From Gemmatimonadaceae bacterium (GTDB lineage: Bacteria; Gemmatimonadota; Gemmatimonadetes; Gemmatimonadales; Gemmatimonadaceae), in NCBI GenBank assembly GCA_020851455.1, contig JADZCT010000047.1, positions 203,127-267,126 of the forward strand: a stretch of DNA of 64,000 nucleotides, read 5' to 3'. The notes beneath the pieces were generated by a model. The model had not been told where the DNA came from. It saw only the letters and a program-made list of their open reading frames with translations, and did no database searches. The position numbers and the translations under genes were made by a program. Positions 8,235 to 17,491 of this stretch are shown here, in pieces (the first letter of the stretch is position 1; every line of letters starts with the position of its first letter).

Positions 8235-8654
8235 CTACTCCCGGATGAGGACGAGCCGCACGACGTTCCCCCCGTCAGTATAGCGCTCAACCTCGTCCAT
8301 CAGCTGCTGCATGAGGTAGAGGCCCCGGCCGTCCTCGCGCACCAGGTTCTCGGGCAGAGTCGCGTCGGTCGTACACGCGGCAAGGTCGAACCCGCCGCCC
8401 TCGTCCCGGACCGCAACCACCAGGCGTGCGTGGTCAATCTCCACCCTGACTTCGACCGACCGCGCAGGGTCGTCGAGATTGCCACGCAGGATCGCGTTCG
8501 AAAGCGCCTCGGTCAGCGCAACAGGCACGTTCAGGGCCAGGTGCCTGGGCGAGAACGCCATCGCCCGGCAGCGCTGCACCACCTGCCCGACGACCTCCTC
8601 GATGTACCGGACGTCGCTCGGGATGCGGAAGTCCAGCGATTCAGCTGTGGGCAT
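8235..8654 (-). CDS. RsbW-like anti-sigma factor / serine kinase
   Basis: GHKL-type ATPase of the anti-sigma-factor family, 139 aa. The N box has E49 and N53 in ALTEALSNAILRGN, the G1 box is RDEGGGFD (83-90) and the G2 box GRGLYLM (109-115). Such proteins either bind a sigma factor or phosphorylate a STAS partner. It lies between the STAS gene and the phosphatase gene, which gives a complete partner-switching trio. No sigma factor gene is adjacent, so the target is unknown. Confidence 0.9.
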   Translation of the reverse strand: MPTAESLDFRIPSDVRYIEEVVGQVVQRCRAMAFSPRHLALNVPVALTEALSNAILRGNLDDPARSVEVRVEIDHARLVVAVRDEGGGFDLAACTTDATLPENLVREDGRGLYLMQQLMDEVERYTDGGNVVRLVLIRE

Positions 8655-8719
8655 CTACTCGCGGGCGCAAGCGCGCGCCTGCCGGTGCCAGTCTCCCCCC
8701 CAGCGGACCGGCACGCCCA

Positions 8720-9052
8720 TCAGAAGCTCTCGATCGCGTGTTCGCGGGTCTTGGATATCTGGAACAGCGTATCGAGCTTCGTCAGCTCGAACAGCGTCTG
8801 CAGCTCGTCGTGCAGGCACGCGAGGCGAAGCTCGCCCCCAACGTCCCGGATCCGCTTCGCAAGCGACACAAGGACTCCGAGTCCGGAGCTGTCTATGTAG
8901 CCAGTGCGCTCAAAGTCAATCAGCACCTTGCGGACGCCGCCATCGAGCTCGTCCACGATCTTCTGCTTGAGCTCCTGCCGGTTCCCGACGATGAGTTGCC
9001 CCTCGACCTCGACGATGGCGATGTCGCCCTTGCGTGAGATGGTGAAGCTCAT
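8720..9052 (-). CDS. STAS-domain anti-anti-sigma factor
   Basis: Single STAS domain, 110 aa from the ATG at 9052 (MSFTISRKGD). It contains the phosphorylation loop DSSGLGV (54-60), in which one Ser is the usual kinase target. The protein would bind the RsbW-like kinase when dephosphorylated and so release the sigma factor. An open frame extends upstream but is not conserved STAS sequence. Confidence 0.92.
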   Translation of the reverse strand: MSFTISRKGDIAIVEVEGQLIVGNRQELKQKIVDELDGGVRKVLIDFERTGYIDSSGLGVLVSLAKRIRDVGGELRLACLHDELQTLFELTKLDTLFQISKTREHAIESF

Positions 9053-9146
9053 GGCGTGCCCGGCTCCGGTGACGGTGTGGGTGAAGTTAGCAAAGATGAA
9101 CCAGGCAGGCACGGCAAGGCAGGCCCCGCCAGCCCGCGCGGCCCGC

Positions 9147-9635
9147 TCAGCCGCCATTCCCGTACTTGCGGCGCAGCGCAGCGGCGACGTCCGGGTGGAC
9201 AAGGGTGGAGACGTCGCCGCCGAAGCGCGCTACCTCGCGCACGAGACTGGAGCTCACGTGCGTCGTTTCCAGCGACGGGATCATGAATACCGTCTCGACT
9301 TCCGGCGCGAGGTGGCGGTTCATGAGCGCCATCTGGTATTCGTACTCGAAGTCGCTCACCGCCCTGAGCCCGCGGATGACCATCCTGATCCCCTCGGCGC
9401 GCGCGAAGTCCACCAGCAGCCCACCGAACTGACGGACATCCACCCTCGGCTCGCCGCCCATTGCCGCCGAGATGAGTTCCATCCGCTCGGCCACGGCGAA
9501 GAGGGGCTGCTTGCTCGCATTGGTGGCAACCGCAACCACGACCCGGTCCACGAACGCGAGGCTCCGGCGGACGAGGTCGGTGTGGCCGTTGGTGATCGGG
9601 TCGAAACTTCCGGCGTAGAGCGCGACAGTTGGCAT
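9147..9635 (-). CDS. coaD: Phosphopantetheine adenylyltransferase
   Basis: Penultimate enzyme of CoA synthesis: 4'-phosphopantetheine + ATP gives dephospho-CoA. It has 162 aa. The nucleotidyltransferase motif YAGSFDPITNGH (7-18) contains the T/HxGH-like signature. RGLRAVSDFEYEYQMA and a C-terminal SSSLVREVA are also present. It sits between rsmD and the STAS gene on the same strand; rsmD-coaD adjacency is common in bacteria. Confidence 0.97.
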   Translation of the reverse strand: MPTVALYAGSFDPITNGHTDLVRRSLAFVDRVVVAVATNASKQPLFAVAERMELISAAMGGEPRVDVRQFGGLLVDFARAEGIRMVIRGLRAVSDFEYEYQMALMNRHLAPEVETVFMIPSLETTHVSSSLVREVARFGGDVSTLVHPDVAAALRRKYGNGG

Positions 9636-9682
9636 CGGGAGTTCGTGTGCCGGCAGGGGAACGCGCCCTGTCCCGGGCTTGC

Positions 9683-10210
9683 TCAGGGTTCCAAGCCGAA
9701 GAACGTAACGCCTGTGTCACCATAGCGCCGCACCCGCCCCCCGCCGGGGAGGCCGACGGCGGAATCGTGCTCGACTCCGAGAAGCGCCGCGAACGGCTGG
9801 GCGAGCCACGCCTCCGCCACGCGGGTGGCGTCGTCGGTGCGGTACGGAGGGTCTGCGAACGCAACGTCGAAATGGACTCCCGTGCCGGCGAGCCGGGCGA
9901 CGTACTTGTGCGCGTCCGTCACGTGAACGGCGCTCCGTCCCTCGGCGCCGAGTGATGCGATATTGCGCCGGAGCACCCGCGCCGCCCGTGGAGAACGCTC
10001 GACGAACTCCGCGAACGCGGCGCCCCGCGACAGGGCCTCGAGCCCGAGCGCGCCAGTGCCTGCGAAGAGGTCGAGCACCCGTGCGCCCGGGATGTGCGGC
10101 TGCACGATGCTCATCCACGCCTCGCGGGCGCGGTCCGAGGTCGGACGCACAGCGCGTCCTCCCGGCGCCGCGATACCGCGCCCGCCCCACTCACCGGCAA
10201 TGATCCGCAC
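9683..10210 (-). CDS. rsmD: 16S rRNA (guanine966-N2)-methyltransferase
   Basis: RsmD methylates G966 of 16S rRNA. The protein has 175 aa. The typical start is (G)RIIAGEWGGR, the SAM site is VLDLFAGTGALGLEALSRGA (44-63) and the catalytic motif is DPPY (residues 120-123 region). It has a GTG start two bases after the recJ stop, consistent with co-transcription. Confidence 0.95.
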   Translation of the reverse strand: MRIIAGEWGGRGIAAPGGRAVRPTSDRAREAWMSIVQPHIPGARVLDLFAGTGALGLEALSRGAAFAEFVERSPRAARVLRRNIASLGAEGRSAVHVTDAHKYVARLAGTGVHFDVAFADPPYRTDDATRVAEAWLAQPFAALLGVEHDSAVGLPGGGRVRRYGDTGVTFFGLEP

Positions 10211-10212
10211 GC

Positions 10213-11925
10213 TCAGCCCCGCCTGAAGTCAACGACGTTGAGCTGCAACCGGTTGGCCCCGCGGAACGTGTTCCGCTCGATGCGGTACGCCAGCGACAGT
10301 TCCACCCCCGCAGCCAGGTCCCGCGCGCGGGGTGCGAGTCCCCAGCCAACGGCTTCCACCGGGCCCGACCCGGACTCGACGAGGAACTTCACGCCGTCCG
10401 TACCGATCCTCGTGGCCCCGGACACGAGCCGCGTGACGGGCGACACGAACGTGGGCCCGGGATTCGCAACGCCGAAGGGCTCGAAGCTCCGGAGCATCCG
10501 CTCGAGGTCGTCCGTCGCCTCGGATACGGGCAGCACCAGGTCAACGTGCACCACCCGGAGGAGGTCGGCCTCGGTGAGCTTCCCGCGCGCGATCGCGTTG
10601 AAGCGCTCGGCAAAAAGCTCAACGCGGTGCGGCTCGATTGTGAGCCCCGCCGCGGCGCGATGGCCGCCGTGTTTCACCAGAAGGTCGGCGCACTCGCCAA
10701 GCGCGGCATGCAGATCGAACGCCGGGATCGAACGGCCGGAACCTTTGCCGACACCGCCCTGGACCGCAACGAGGAAGGTTGGCCGGCCCGTCTGCTCGAC
10801 CACGCGCGACGCCACTATCCCGATGACCCCGGGGTGCCACCGTTCGTCCGCGAGCGCGATCCCCCAGGTATCCGACGGGAGGGCGCGCACGCGTTCGAGC
10901 ACGCTCTCGAGGATGGAGCGGTCCATCTCCTGCCGCTCACGATTCCGCTCCTCGCAGTGGCGCGCGATTGCCATCGCCTCATCGTCGCCTCCGGCCAGGA
11001 GGAGTTGTACGCCGCGCAAGGCGCTGTCGATCCGCCCCAGTGCGTTCAGCCGCGGCGCGAGCGTGTAGCCGACCCTGCCTGCGGTGATCTCACGGCCGTC
11101 GAGCCCGGACGAGCGGATGAGGGCGCGCAACCCGGGGTTCTTCGTTTCGCGCATGAGCGCAAGTCCGCGGCGCACGAACACGCGATTCTCGCCCCTGAGC
11201 GGCGCTACGTCGGCCACGGTCGCGAGGGCAACCAGGTCGAGCTGGTTGAGCACCACGTTGGGGTTTCCGTCGAGCGCGCCGGTGACCGCCATCGCGAGCT
11301 TGTACGCCACGCCCACGGCGGCAAGGTCCTTGTCGGGCGACGTGTCTCCCTCCTGGCGCGGGTTCAGCACGGCGTACGCCTCGGGCAACGCCGACCCCGG
11401 CAGGTGATGATCGGTAACGATGCAGTCCACCCCGGCTGAAGCGAGGTCCGCAACCGGACCGACCGCCGTTGTTCCGCAGTCGCACGTCACTACGAGCCCC
11501 GCGCCCGCGGCCCGCGCGGCCGCGACGCCTGCAGTCCCGAGGTCGTAGCCGTCGCGCTGGCGATCCGGGATGAACGGCGCCACGCGTCCGCCAAGCGCGC
11601 GAAATGACCTGGTCAGGAGCGCCGTGGAGCAGATGCCGTCCACATCGTAATCGCCGTGGACCAGTATCACCTCACCAGCCCTGATGGCTCGCGCGATCCG
11701 CTCGACCGCCGCGTCCATGCCAGCCATCGCGAAGGGGTCGGCGAGATGGTCGAGTTCAGGGCGCAGGTACCGCCGCGCGTTGTCCTCGGCGGGAAAGCCG
11801 CGCGTCACCAGTAGGCCAGCGAGCGGGCGCGGGACCGAAAGTGAGCGGGCGAGCGCGGTAGTTGCGTCCTCGTCGGGTGGCGCCGCATACTCCCATCGCG
11901 CGCCCGGCCGCTGCGGTCCGGTCAC
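10213..11925 (-). CDS. recJ: Single-stranded-DNA-specific exonuclease RecJ
   Basis: 5'-3' ssDNA exonuclease of recombination and mismatch repair, 570 aa. The DHH phosphoesterase core has HGDYDVDG (90-97), CDCGTT and VTDHHLPG (with DHH at 172-174). A DHHA1 domain has GGHRAAAGLTIE, and an OB-fold follows. The chosen GTG at 11925 overlaps the stop of the Zn-ribbon gene in a GTGA arrangement; an open frame runs further upstream but shows no conserved sequence. Confidence 0.95.
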   Translation of the reverse strand: MTGPQRPGARWEYAAPPDEDATTALARSLSVPRPLAGLLVTRGFPAEDNARRYLRPELDHLADPFAMAGMDAAVERIARAIRAGEVILVHGDYDVDGICSTALLTRSFRALGGRVAPFIPDRQRDGYDLGTAGVAAARAAGAGLVVTCDCGTTAVGPVADLASAGVDCIVTDHHLPGSALPEAYAVLNPRQEGDTSPDKDLAAVGVAYKLAMAVTGALDGNPNVVLNQLDLVALATVADVAPLRGENRVFVRRGLALMRETKNPGLRALIRSSGLDGREITAGRVGYTLAPRLNALGRIDSALRGVQLLLAGGDDEAMAIARHCEERNRERQEMDRSILESVLERVRALPSDTWGIALADERWHPGVIGIVASRVVEQTGRPTFLVAVQGGVGKGSGRSIPAFDLHAALGECADLLVKHGGHRAAAGLTIEPHRVELFAERFNAIARGKLTEADLLRVVHVDLVLPVSEATDDLERMLRSFEPFGVANPGPTFVSPVTRLVSGATRIGTDGVKFLVESGSGPVEAVGWGLAPRARDLAAGVELSLAYRIERNTFRGANRLQLNVVDFRRG

Positions 11926-12629
11926 TCCGGGCTGTAGTACATCAGGACGCCGCATCCCTCGCACATCTCGATGGCCGCACTCGCGGTCATTACATGGCGC
12001 CGCTGCAACGGAATTGCCGTGTCGCAGTTTCCGCACGACATACCGTGCATCGGGAACACAGCTTCGACCCGCTTCCTGCCGCGTATCCGGTCATACCTGG
12101 ACAGGAGCGGTACCGGCACTCGCGCAGCGGCCTCTGCACGCTTGGCGCGCGCCAGGCTGAGATCTGCGGCGATCTCGCCGCGTTCGGTGGCAACGCATGC
12201 CCGCGCGGATTCCTGCTCGGTTTCCAGCGCCGCCAGCTCGCCCTTGAGCCCCTGCTGCGCTGCGCGATACTCCTCGAGCCGCCGGTTGAGCGCGAGGAGA
12301 TCACTCTCCTCGCCGGCCACTATCTGCTGCGCCTGCTCCATCTGCGCCGCAGCGGCGGTGGCCTGCTTCATGGTCTTCACGGCACCCATCTGCGCCTGAT
12401 TGCGCTCGATCAGTTGCTTGTGCTCTGCGATCTTGTCGCGCAGGTACGCCTGCTTCTTCTCTTCCGCCTCCACCGCGGCAGCAGCCCGCGCGACGGCGTC
12501 GGCGAGATGCTGGCGCCGCCGGTCCAGTTCCTGGATGCGCGGATCGAGCGCCGCGAGGCGGGCTTCGAGCCCGTATACAACGACATCATCGGCCTGCAAC
12601 GCAAGCAACGCTACCAATTCCGTCTGCAC
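11922..12629 (-). CDS. Coiled-coil protein with C4 zinc ribbon
   Basis: Predicted 235-aa protein of the C4-type zinc-ribbon family (DUF164-like). Residues 25-165 are a long antiparallel-type coiled coil. The C-terminus carries two CxxC knuckles, C199-x2-C202 and C223-x2-C226. Family members are thought to bind nucleic acid or act in secretion or chaperoning; the role is unsettled. The start is a GTG placed 6 bases after GGAGG. It lies between dnaG and recJ, overlapping recJ by four bases. Confidence 0.85.
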   Translation of the reverse strand: MQTELVALLALQADDVVVYGLEARLAALDPRIQELDRRRQHLADAVARAAAAVEAEEKKQAYLRDKIAEHKQLIERNQAQMGAVKTMKQATAAAAQMEQAQQIVAGEESDLLALNRRLEEYRAAQQGLKGELAALETEQESARACVATERGEIAADLSLARAKRAEAAARVPVPLLSRYDRIRGRKRVEAVFPMHGMSCGNCDTAIPLQRRHVMTASAAIEMCEGCGVLMYYSPE

Positions 12630-12663
12630 CGCCACCCTCCGGGTTGAAACGATTGAGTACCGC

Positions 12664-14601
12664 CTACACCACCTGCCGCCTGACACTGTGCCAGTCCCGC
12701 CCACCCACCGCGCGTAGTTCCTCGCGCAACTCGGCCTCCCGGCGCAGCAGCGCCGGCTTCTCGGCCTCCTCGGCAAGAGGAAGCATCCGCGCGAGTTCGT
12801 CCAGACGCTCGCGGAGAGACCGCGCGCGCAGCAATGCCAGGCTGTCGGACACAGTCTTCTCCGGATCCACGATTGCGCCCGGCTCCGCGCGGAGCGCCTC
12901 AACGATGCCGTTCTCCGCGACGCCGAGTTGCTCGGCCAGCGCCTCGGCCTCCACGCCCGGCCCGGCCGCAAGAGCAGCGAAAATCGCCGCGTACGCAGGG
13001 TGCCGGATTGCCCCCGCGGAGGCGCTGTCCCCGTCCACGTCGGGCTGCTCGCCGCCGTCTGCCTCCATGCGCGCCACTTCTTCCACCACCAGCTCGGAGT
13101 AGTCTGGACGAACCAGCATGACCCGGATCAGCTCCCGCTCCGCGCTGCCCTCCGGAGCGATGGCGGCTGCCGGGAGAGCGACATCGCCCTGCAACGGCTC
13201 ATCGTCCCTGGGCAGAAGGCGCGAGTCGCCAGGGCTGCCCCGGCGCGCGTCCCGTCGCTGCGCCTCGCCGCGTGCGGGGCCTTCCGGCCCCCCCCGCGAC
13301 GCATGGCGCGCGGCCGGCCGCCGGGGCGCAAGCTCGAGTTCCCGCGCTATCACGGCCTTGTCCACTCCGGCTGCTTCCGCCGTGCGAGCGACGTAGAGGT
13401 CGCGCGTGAGTGGATCGCTCGCAGCGCGAATCGTCGGAAGCAGGCGGTCCAGCGCGCGCCGCTTCCGCTGCAGGTCGCCGAACCATCCACCCCGTTCGAG
13501 CATCTGGATCTTGCGGTCGAACACGTCGAGCGACTGGCCCATGACGGCGTCCAGTGCGGCGCGCCCGCGAAGCGCTACGAATGTGTCCGGATCGTCACCG
13601 TCCGGCAGCGTGACGATCCGCACCGTCAACCCGTGCGCAAGCAGCACGTCCGCCGTTCGGAAGCTGGCCCGCTGCCCGGGGCCGTCGCTGTCGTACAGGA
13701 GAAATGCCGCCCGCGCGCAGCGTGCGAGGAGATCCGCCTGGGAGTCCGTGAGGGCGGTGCCCATTGGCGCCACCACTTCTTCCAGCCCCGCCTCCACGAG
13801 CCGGATGACGTCGAAGTACCCTTCGACCAGGATGACCCGCTCCGCGCGGCGCGCAGCGTTGCGCGCCTGGTGGTAGTTGTACAGGAGGCGCCCCTTCGAA
13901 AATACCGGGCCCTCGGGCGAGTTCAGGTACTTCGGTTCGCCGGCGCCAAGCAGCCGCCCACCGAACCCGACGACGTGCCCTGTCGCATCCGAGATCGGAA
14001 ACATGAGCCGGTCACGAAACCGGGGGCGCGGCTCGTCCGACTCGTCACGCCTTGCGAGCAGCCCCGCCTCGATGAGCCGGCCGTCGTCATACCCAAGTCC
14101 GTTCAGATACCCGCGCATGCGGCCGACCTCCGGAGGCGCGAAGCCGAGCGAGAACCGCTCCGATGTGGCGCGGCTCAACCCACGCCTTTCGAGGTAGTCC
14201 CGCGCCGCCTTGCCCCCGGCGCCATCCCACATCGTGGTCGAAAACCAGGCAGCAGCAGCAGCATTCAGTTCCCACAACGGCTCGCGCGGGTCCGGGCCGT
14301 CACGGCGCCGATCCCCCTCGCGCACCTCGATTCCCGATTTCGCGCCGACATACTTGACTGCCTCGACGAACGTCAGCCCGAGCCGCTTCTGCACGAAGGT
14401 GAACACGGATCCCTTCTCGTGACAGACGAAGCAGTGGTAGCCCCCGCCAGGCACCACGGAGAAGTTGGCGTTCGTCCCCTGGTGGAACGGGCACGGTCCG
14501 CGAAACACCGAACCCACGCGCTTGAGGCGCACATGCTCGCCAATGATGCCGACGATGTCGGCCGCCGCCTGCACCTGCTCGACAACCTCGTCGGGAATCA
14601 T
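12664..14601 (-). CDS. dnaG: DNA primase
   Basis: Primase that makes RNA primers for replication, 645 aa. The N-terminal zinc domain has C37-PF-H40 and C57-FV-C60. The RNA-polymerase core has YLERRGLS and FRDRLMFPI, and the TOPRIM domain begins at VILVEGYFDVI with the catalytic Glu. A DSDGPGQRA motif supplies the metal-binding Asp residues. A low-complexity Arg/Gly/Pro linker (about 435-480) precedes the helical C-terminal helicase-binding domain. Its ATG overlaps the mutS2 stop (ATGA). Confidence 0.97.
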   Translation of the reverse strand: MIPDEVVEQVQAAADIVGIIGEHVRLKRVGSVFRGPCPFHQGTNANFSVVPGGGYHCFVCHEKGSVFTFVQKRLGLTFVEAVKYVGAKSGIEVREGDRRRDGPDPREPLWELNAAAAAWFSTTMWDGAGGKAARDYLERRGLSRATSERFSLGFAPPEVGRMRGYLNGLGYDDGRLIEAGLLARRDESDEPRPRFRDRLMFPISDATGHVVGFGGRLLGAGEPKYLNSPEGPVFSKGRLLYNYHQARNAARRAERVILVEGYFDVIRLVEAGLEEVVAPMGTALTDSQADLLARCARAAFLLYDSDGPGQRASFRTADVLLAHGLTVRIVTLPDGDDPDTFVALRGRAALDAVMGQSLDVFDRKIQMLERGGWFGDLQRKRRALDRLLPTIRAASDPLTRDLYVARTAEAAGVDKAVIARELELAPRRPAARHASRGGPEGPARGEAQRRDARRGSPGDSRLLPRDDEPLQGDVALPAAAIAPEGSAERELIRVMLVRPDYSELVVEEVARMEADGGEQPDVDGDSASAGAIRHPAYAAIFAALAAGPGVEAEALAEQLGVAENGIVEALRAEPGAIVDPEKTVSDSLALLRARSLRERLDELARMLPLAEEAEKPALLRREAELREELRAVGGRDWHSVRRQVV

Positions 14602-17090
14602 GCGATTTCCGCCACCGTGACGCCCGCTCCGCCTTCGTTCCAGGCACCCAGCCGGTAACTGCGCACGCGGGGGTCGCCGTGAAGGAGTTCGCCAACGCGA
14701 TCCCGGAGCGCGCCCGTTCCCTTGCCGTGAATGATGCGAAGCATCCGAAGGTCCGCGCGCACGGCACTGTCCAGCGCGCGCAGGAGCGCGTCATCCACTT
14801 CAGCAGCCCGCATCCCGCGCAGGTCCACTTCCGGTCTGGCGTCCATTTCCGGGGCGGATCCCGCCACGGCCACGCGATCGGCGGCGTCAAGATGCCGGCG
14901 CCCTGAGCGCGACACCGAGCCTCGCCTGACGGTCGTGCGCAGCGATCCCGCTACGACCACCAGCTCGTCGCCCCGTATTTCGAGCACCTGGGCCGTCGCG
15001 CCGCCGAGCGACGAGACGGTCACGTCGTCACCCACGGCCAGCCCCGCCCCCCCCCGGTCGCGCGCCTCTGCCGTTCCCCTCGCCGCCCGCGCCTCGCCCG
15101 CCTGTATGGCGCCCGCGGCCTCAGCTTCATCGAGCGCCCGCGCGGCCTCGCGCTCAGATGCCAGCAGCCGCTCGGCCGTTCGCCGCGCCGCCGCGGCCGC
15201 ATCGGCCACATGGGCGCTGTCGGCGCTGCGAAGCGCCGCGATGACTCCCTCGATCTCCCGCCGCGCATCGAGGATGTAACGACGGCTTGCAACGCGAGCG
15301 TCCCGCTCGAACGCGCGCTCGCGGTCGCTCACGTGCCGCTCGCGCTCTGCCATGCGCGCTGCCCGGGCCGCGTAGCTCTCCTCGCGGACGGCCACGTTGC
15401 GCTCGCGCTCCTCGAGCGCCCGCTGCCTGATCTCCATGTCGGCGAGCAGCGCCTCGGCGGCGCGGTCTGCTTCCGGCACGCGCTCCTCGGCCCGCGAGAT
15501 GATCGCGCGATGCATATGCAGTCGCCGGGCGATCTGGATTCCGTACGACCGGCCCGGGATACCTTTCAGCAGGCGGTAGGTTGGCGCCAGTTCCCGCTCG
15601 TCAAACTGCAGCGATGCGTTCACGACGCCCGGCACCTCGTGGGCGAGGTCCTTGAGCGCGCCAAGGTGCGTGGTGGCAACTGTCATCGTTCCGCGGGCCG
15701 TGAGCGCCTCGATAACGGCTCCGGCGATCGCGGCGCCTTCCGTCGGATCGGTCCCCGATCCCAGTTCGTCGGCGAGCACGAGCGACTCGGCGCTCGCATG
15801 CTCCATGACTTCCACGAGGTTGCGGATGTGGCCGCTGAACGTGGACAGGGACGCCTCGATGCTCTGCTCGTCGCCGATGTCGGCGAACACGCGGTCGAAC
15901 AACGGGATGGTCGAACCCGCCCCTACCGTCGGAGGCACACCTGCCTGCGCCATCAGCGACAACAGCGCGAGCGCTTTGAGGAGTACCGTCTTTCCGCCGG
16001 TGTTGGGGCCGCTCACGAGCAGCGTGCGCTCGCCCGGTTCAAGCGACAGGTCGAACGGGACGACTTCACGCTGCGCCTGCACCACCAGCAGCGGGTGCTT
16101 CCCTTCAACGACCTGCACTCCGTCGGCGGGCATGACCAGCGCTGGCGGTTCGCAGCGGTAGTGCAGCGCGAATCGTGCGCGCGCTACGAGTGAGTCCAGT
16201 TCGGTGAGTGCGTCCAGCGCCCCCGCAAGCTGCGGCGCGAGCGGCCGAAGCGTTTCCGTCGCGGCGGCCAGGATGCGCTCGACTTCACGTGACTCCGCCG
16301 CCTCGATTTCGCGGATGCGGTTCCCGAATTCCACTGCCGCGGGCGGCTCGACGAACACGGTCGCGCCGGATCCCGAGGCATCGTGAACGATGCCGCCCAC
16401 TGCTCCGCGGCCTTCACGGCGCACGGGAATCACCCAGCGGCCGTTCCGCATCGTCACGGACGCGTCGTCAACACGGAAGCGTGCGTCGAGCCCGCCCATG
16501 ACCTTCTCCAGCAGTCGAATCAGGTCGGCCTCCGCCCCGCGCATCTGTCTTCGCAGCCGGCGCAACTCGGGCGACGCCGAGTCGCGCACCGCGCCGGCAT
16601 CGTCCACGACGCGGTCTATCTCTGCCTCTGCATCCGGCGCGTCGGGAAGCGCGGCGGCAAGAGCAGCCAGAGCCGCAAGGTCGGTCCCGCGCGAGGCCGC
16701 GCCCTTCAAGGACGCCGCCGTGACCCGCGCGCTCGCGAGGAGGGTTGCTCCAGCCCGCAGTTCTGCACCCGTCCAGCGGCTCCCTGCAACGCCGAGGCGC
16801 TCGATGGCAGCGCCGACGTCCGGAATCGGCGCCGAAGGCCACGGCTCCTCTCCCGCCAGCAGCCGGCGCGCTGCCCCGACCCGCTCGTGCTCAGCGCGTA
16901 TCACCTCGCGCGCGACTGTATCGCCGGTCCTCACGGCGGCCGGGCGCAGGCCGCGCACGCGCGCGGCACCAGGCTGCGTGGAAGCATGTCCAGCAACTGC
17001 GTCGAGCACTGATCCGAACTCGAGCGCCGCCAGCGTGCGCGCGTCCGCCGCCAAAACACAAAACCCGAACGGGCGATCGTGATCGCTCAT
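14598..17090 (-). CDS. mutS2: Endonuclease MutS2
   Basis: MutS2 ATPase/nuclease, implicated in suppression of recombination and in rescue of collided ribosomes. About 830 aa: MutS core domain III, ATPase with Walker A GPNTGGKT and Walker B DELGSGTDPTEG, a long coiled coil, and a C-terminal Smr nuclease domain with HGKGTGALR. Two starts compete: ATG at 17090, which lies inside a terminator-like hairpin, and TTG at 17054, which begins exactly at the conserved core (AADARTLAALEF). I list the ATG, but the TTG would give a normal MutS2 N-terminus. Confidence 0.93.
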   Translation of the reverse strand: MSDHDRPFGFCVLAADARTLAALEFGSVLDAVAGHASTQPGAARVRGLRPAAVRTGDTVAREVIRAEHERVGAARRLLAGEEPWPSAPIPDVGAAIERLGVAGSRWTGAELRAGATLLASARVTAASLKGAASRGTDLAALAALAAALPDAPDAEAEIDRVVDDAGAVRDSASPELRRLRRQMRGAEADLIRLLEKVMGGLDARFRVDDASVTMRNGRWVIPVRREGRGAVGGIVHDASGSGATVFVEPPAAVEFGNRIREIEAAESREVERILAAATETLRPLAPQLAGALDALTELDSLVARARFALHYRCEPPALVMPADGVQVVEGKHPLLVVQAQREVVPFDLSLEPGERTLLVSGPNTGGKTVLLKALALLSLMAQAGVPPTVGAGSTIPLFDRVFADIGDEQSIEASLSTFSGHIRNLVEVMEHASAESLVLADELGSGTDPTEGAAIAGAVIEALTARGTMTVATTHLGALKDLAHEVPGVVNASLQFDERELAPTYRLLKGIPGRSYGIQIARRLHMHRAIISRAEERVPEADRAAEALLADMEIRQRALEERERNVAVREESYAARAARMAERERHVSDRERAFERDARVASRRYILDARREIEGVIAALRSADSAHVADAAAAARRTAERLLASEREAARALDEAEAAGAIQAGEARAARGTAEARDRGGAGLAVGDDVTVSSLGGATAQVLEIRGDELVVVAGSLRTTVRRGSVSRSGRRHLDAADRVAVAGSAPEMDARPEVDLRGMRAAEVDDALLRALDSAVRADLRMLRIIHGKGTGALRDRVGELLHGDPRVRSYRLGAWNEGGAGVTVAEIA

Positions 17091-17095
17091 TCGGG
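17051..17095 (-). terminator. Intrinsic terminator after rpsU, overlapping the mutS2 5' end
   Basis: On the minus strand, CCCGAA...GCGATC pairs with GATCGC...TTCGGG (17064-17095; one mismatch and one G-U pair). It is followed by TTTTGTGTTTTGG. It lies 65 bases after the rpsU stop. Because the mutS2 reading frame starts within or just after it, it may also attenuate mutS2. Confidence 0.75.
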
Positions 17096-17160
17096 CTTGC
17101 GGGTCCTGCCATCCTTCGGGGCTCACGCCAATACCAACTCCCTGCAGGGGGCGGCCAGCA

Positions 17161-17349
17161 TCAAACTGACCGGGTGCGGCGGTTCTTCCGCATCGCGGCA
17201 TTCAACTTCCGCTTGCGGCGTTCACTGGGCTTCTCGTAGTGACGGTGCTTCCTGAGGTCCGAGAGGATTCCGGCCTTCTCGCACTTCTTCTTGAAGCGCT
17301 TGAGGGCACGTTCAAAGTTCTCGTCCTCGTGGATGATTATTTCCGACAG
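17161..17349 (-). CDS. rpsU: Ribosomal protein bS21, apparent CUG start
   Basis: Small-subunit protein bS21, 62 aa. The sequence [20 protein letters not shown] aligns with the bS21 N-terminus, and the C-terminus is Lys/Arg rich ([10 protein letters not shown]). The codon in front of the conserved Ser is CTG (17347-17349), and no ATG, GTG or TTG occurs in frame nearby. A G-rich ribosome site (AAGGGGGGAATAAGAGT) precedes it. An intrinsic terminator follows. Confidence 0.93.
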   Translation of the reverse strand: MSEIIIHEDENFERALKRFKKKCEKAGILSDLRKHRHYEKPSERRKRKLNAAMRKNRRTRSV

Positions 17350-17491
17350 ACTCTTATTCCCCCCTTGAGTGGCGCATCGGCGCCCGATGGAAGCCATGTA
17401 AGCTACGCAACCGGCGCGACTTGGCGCAAGCCGCCGCAGCGTGGGATCGCGTGGCGCGGCCACGCGACCCGACGCTAACTTGCCAGCCGTC

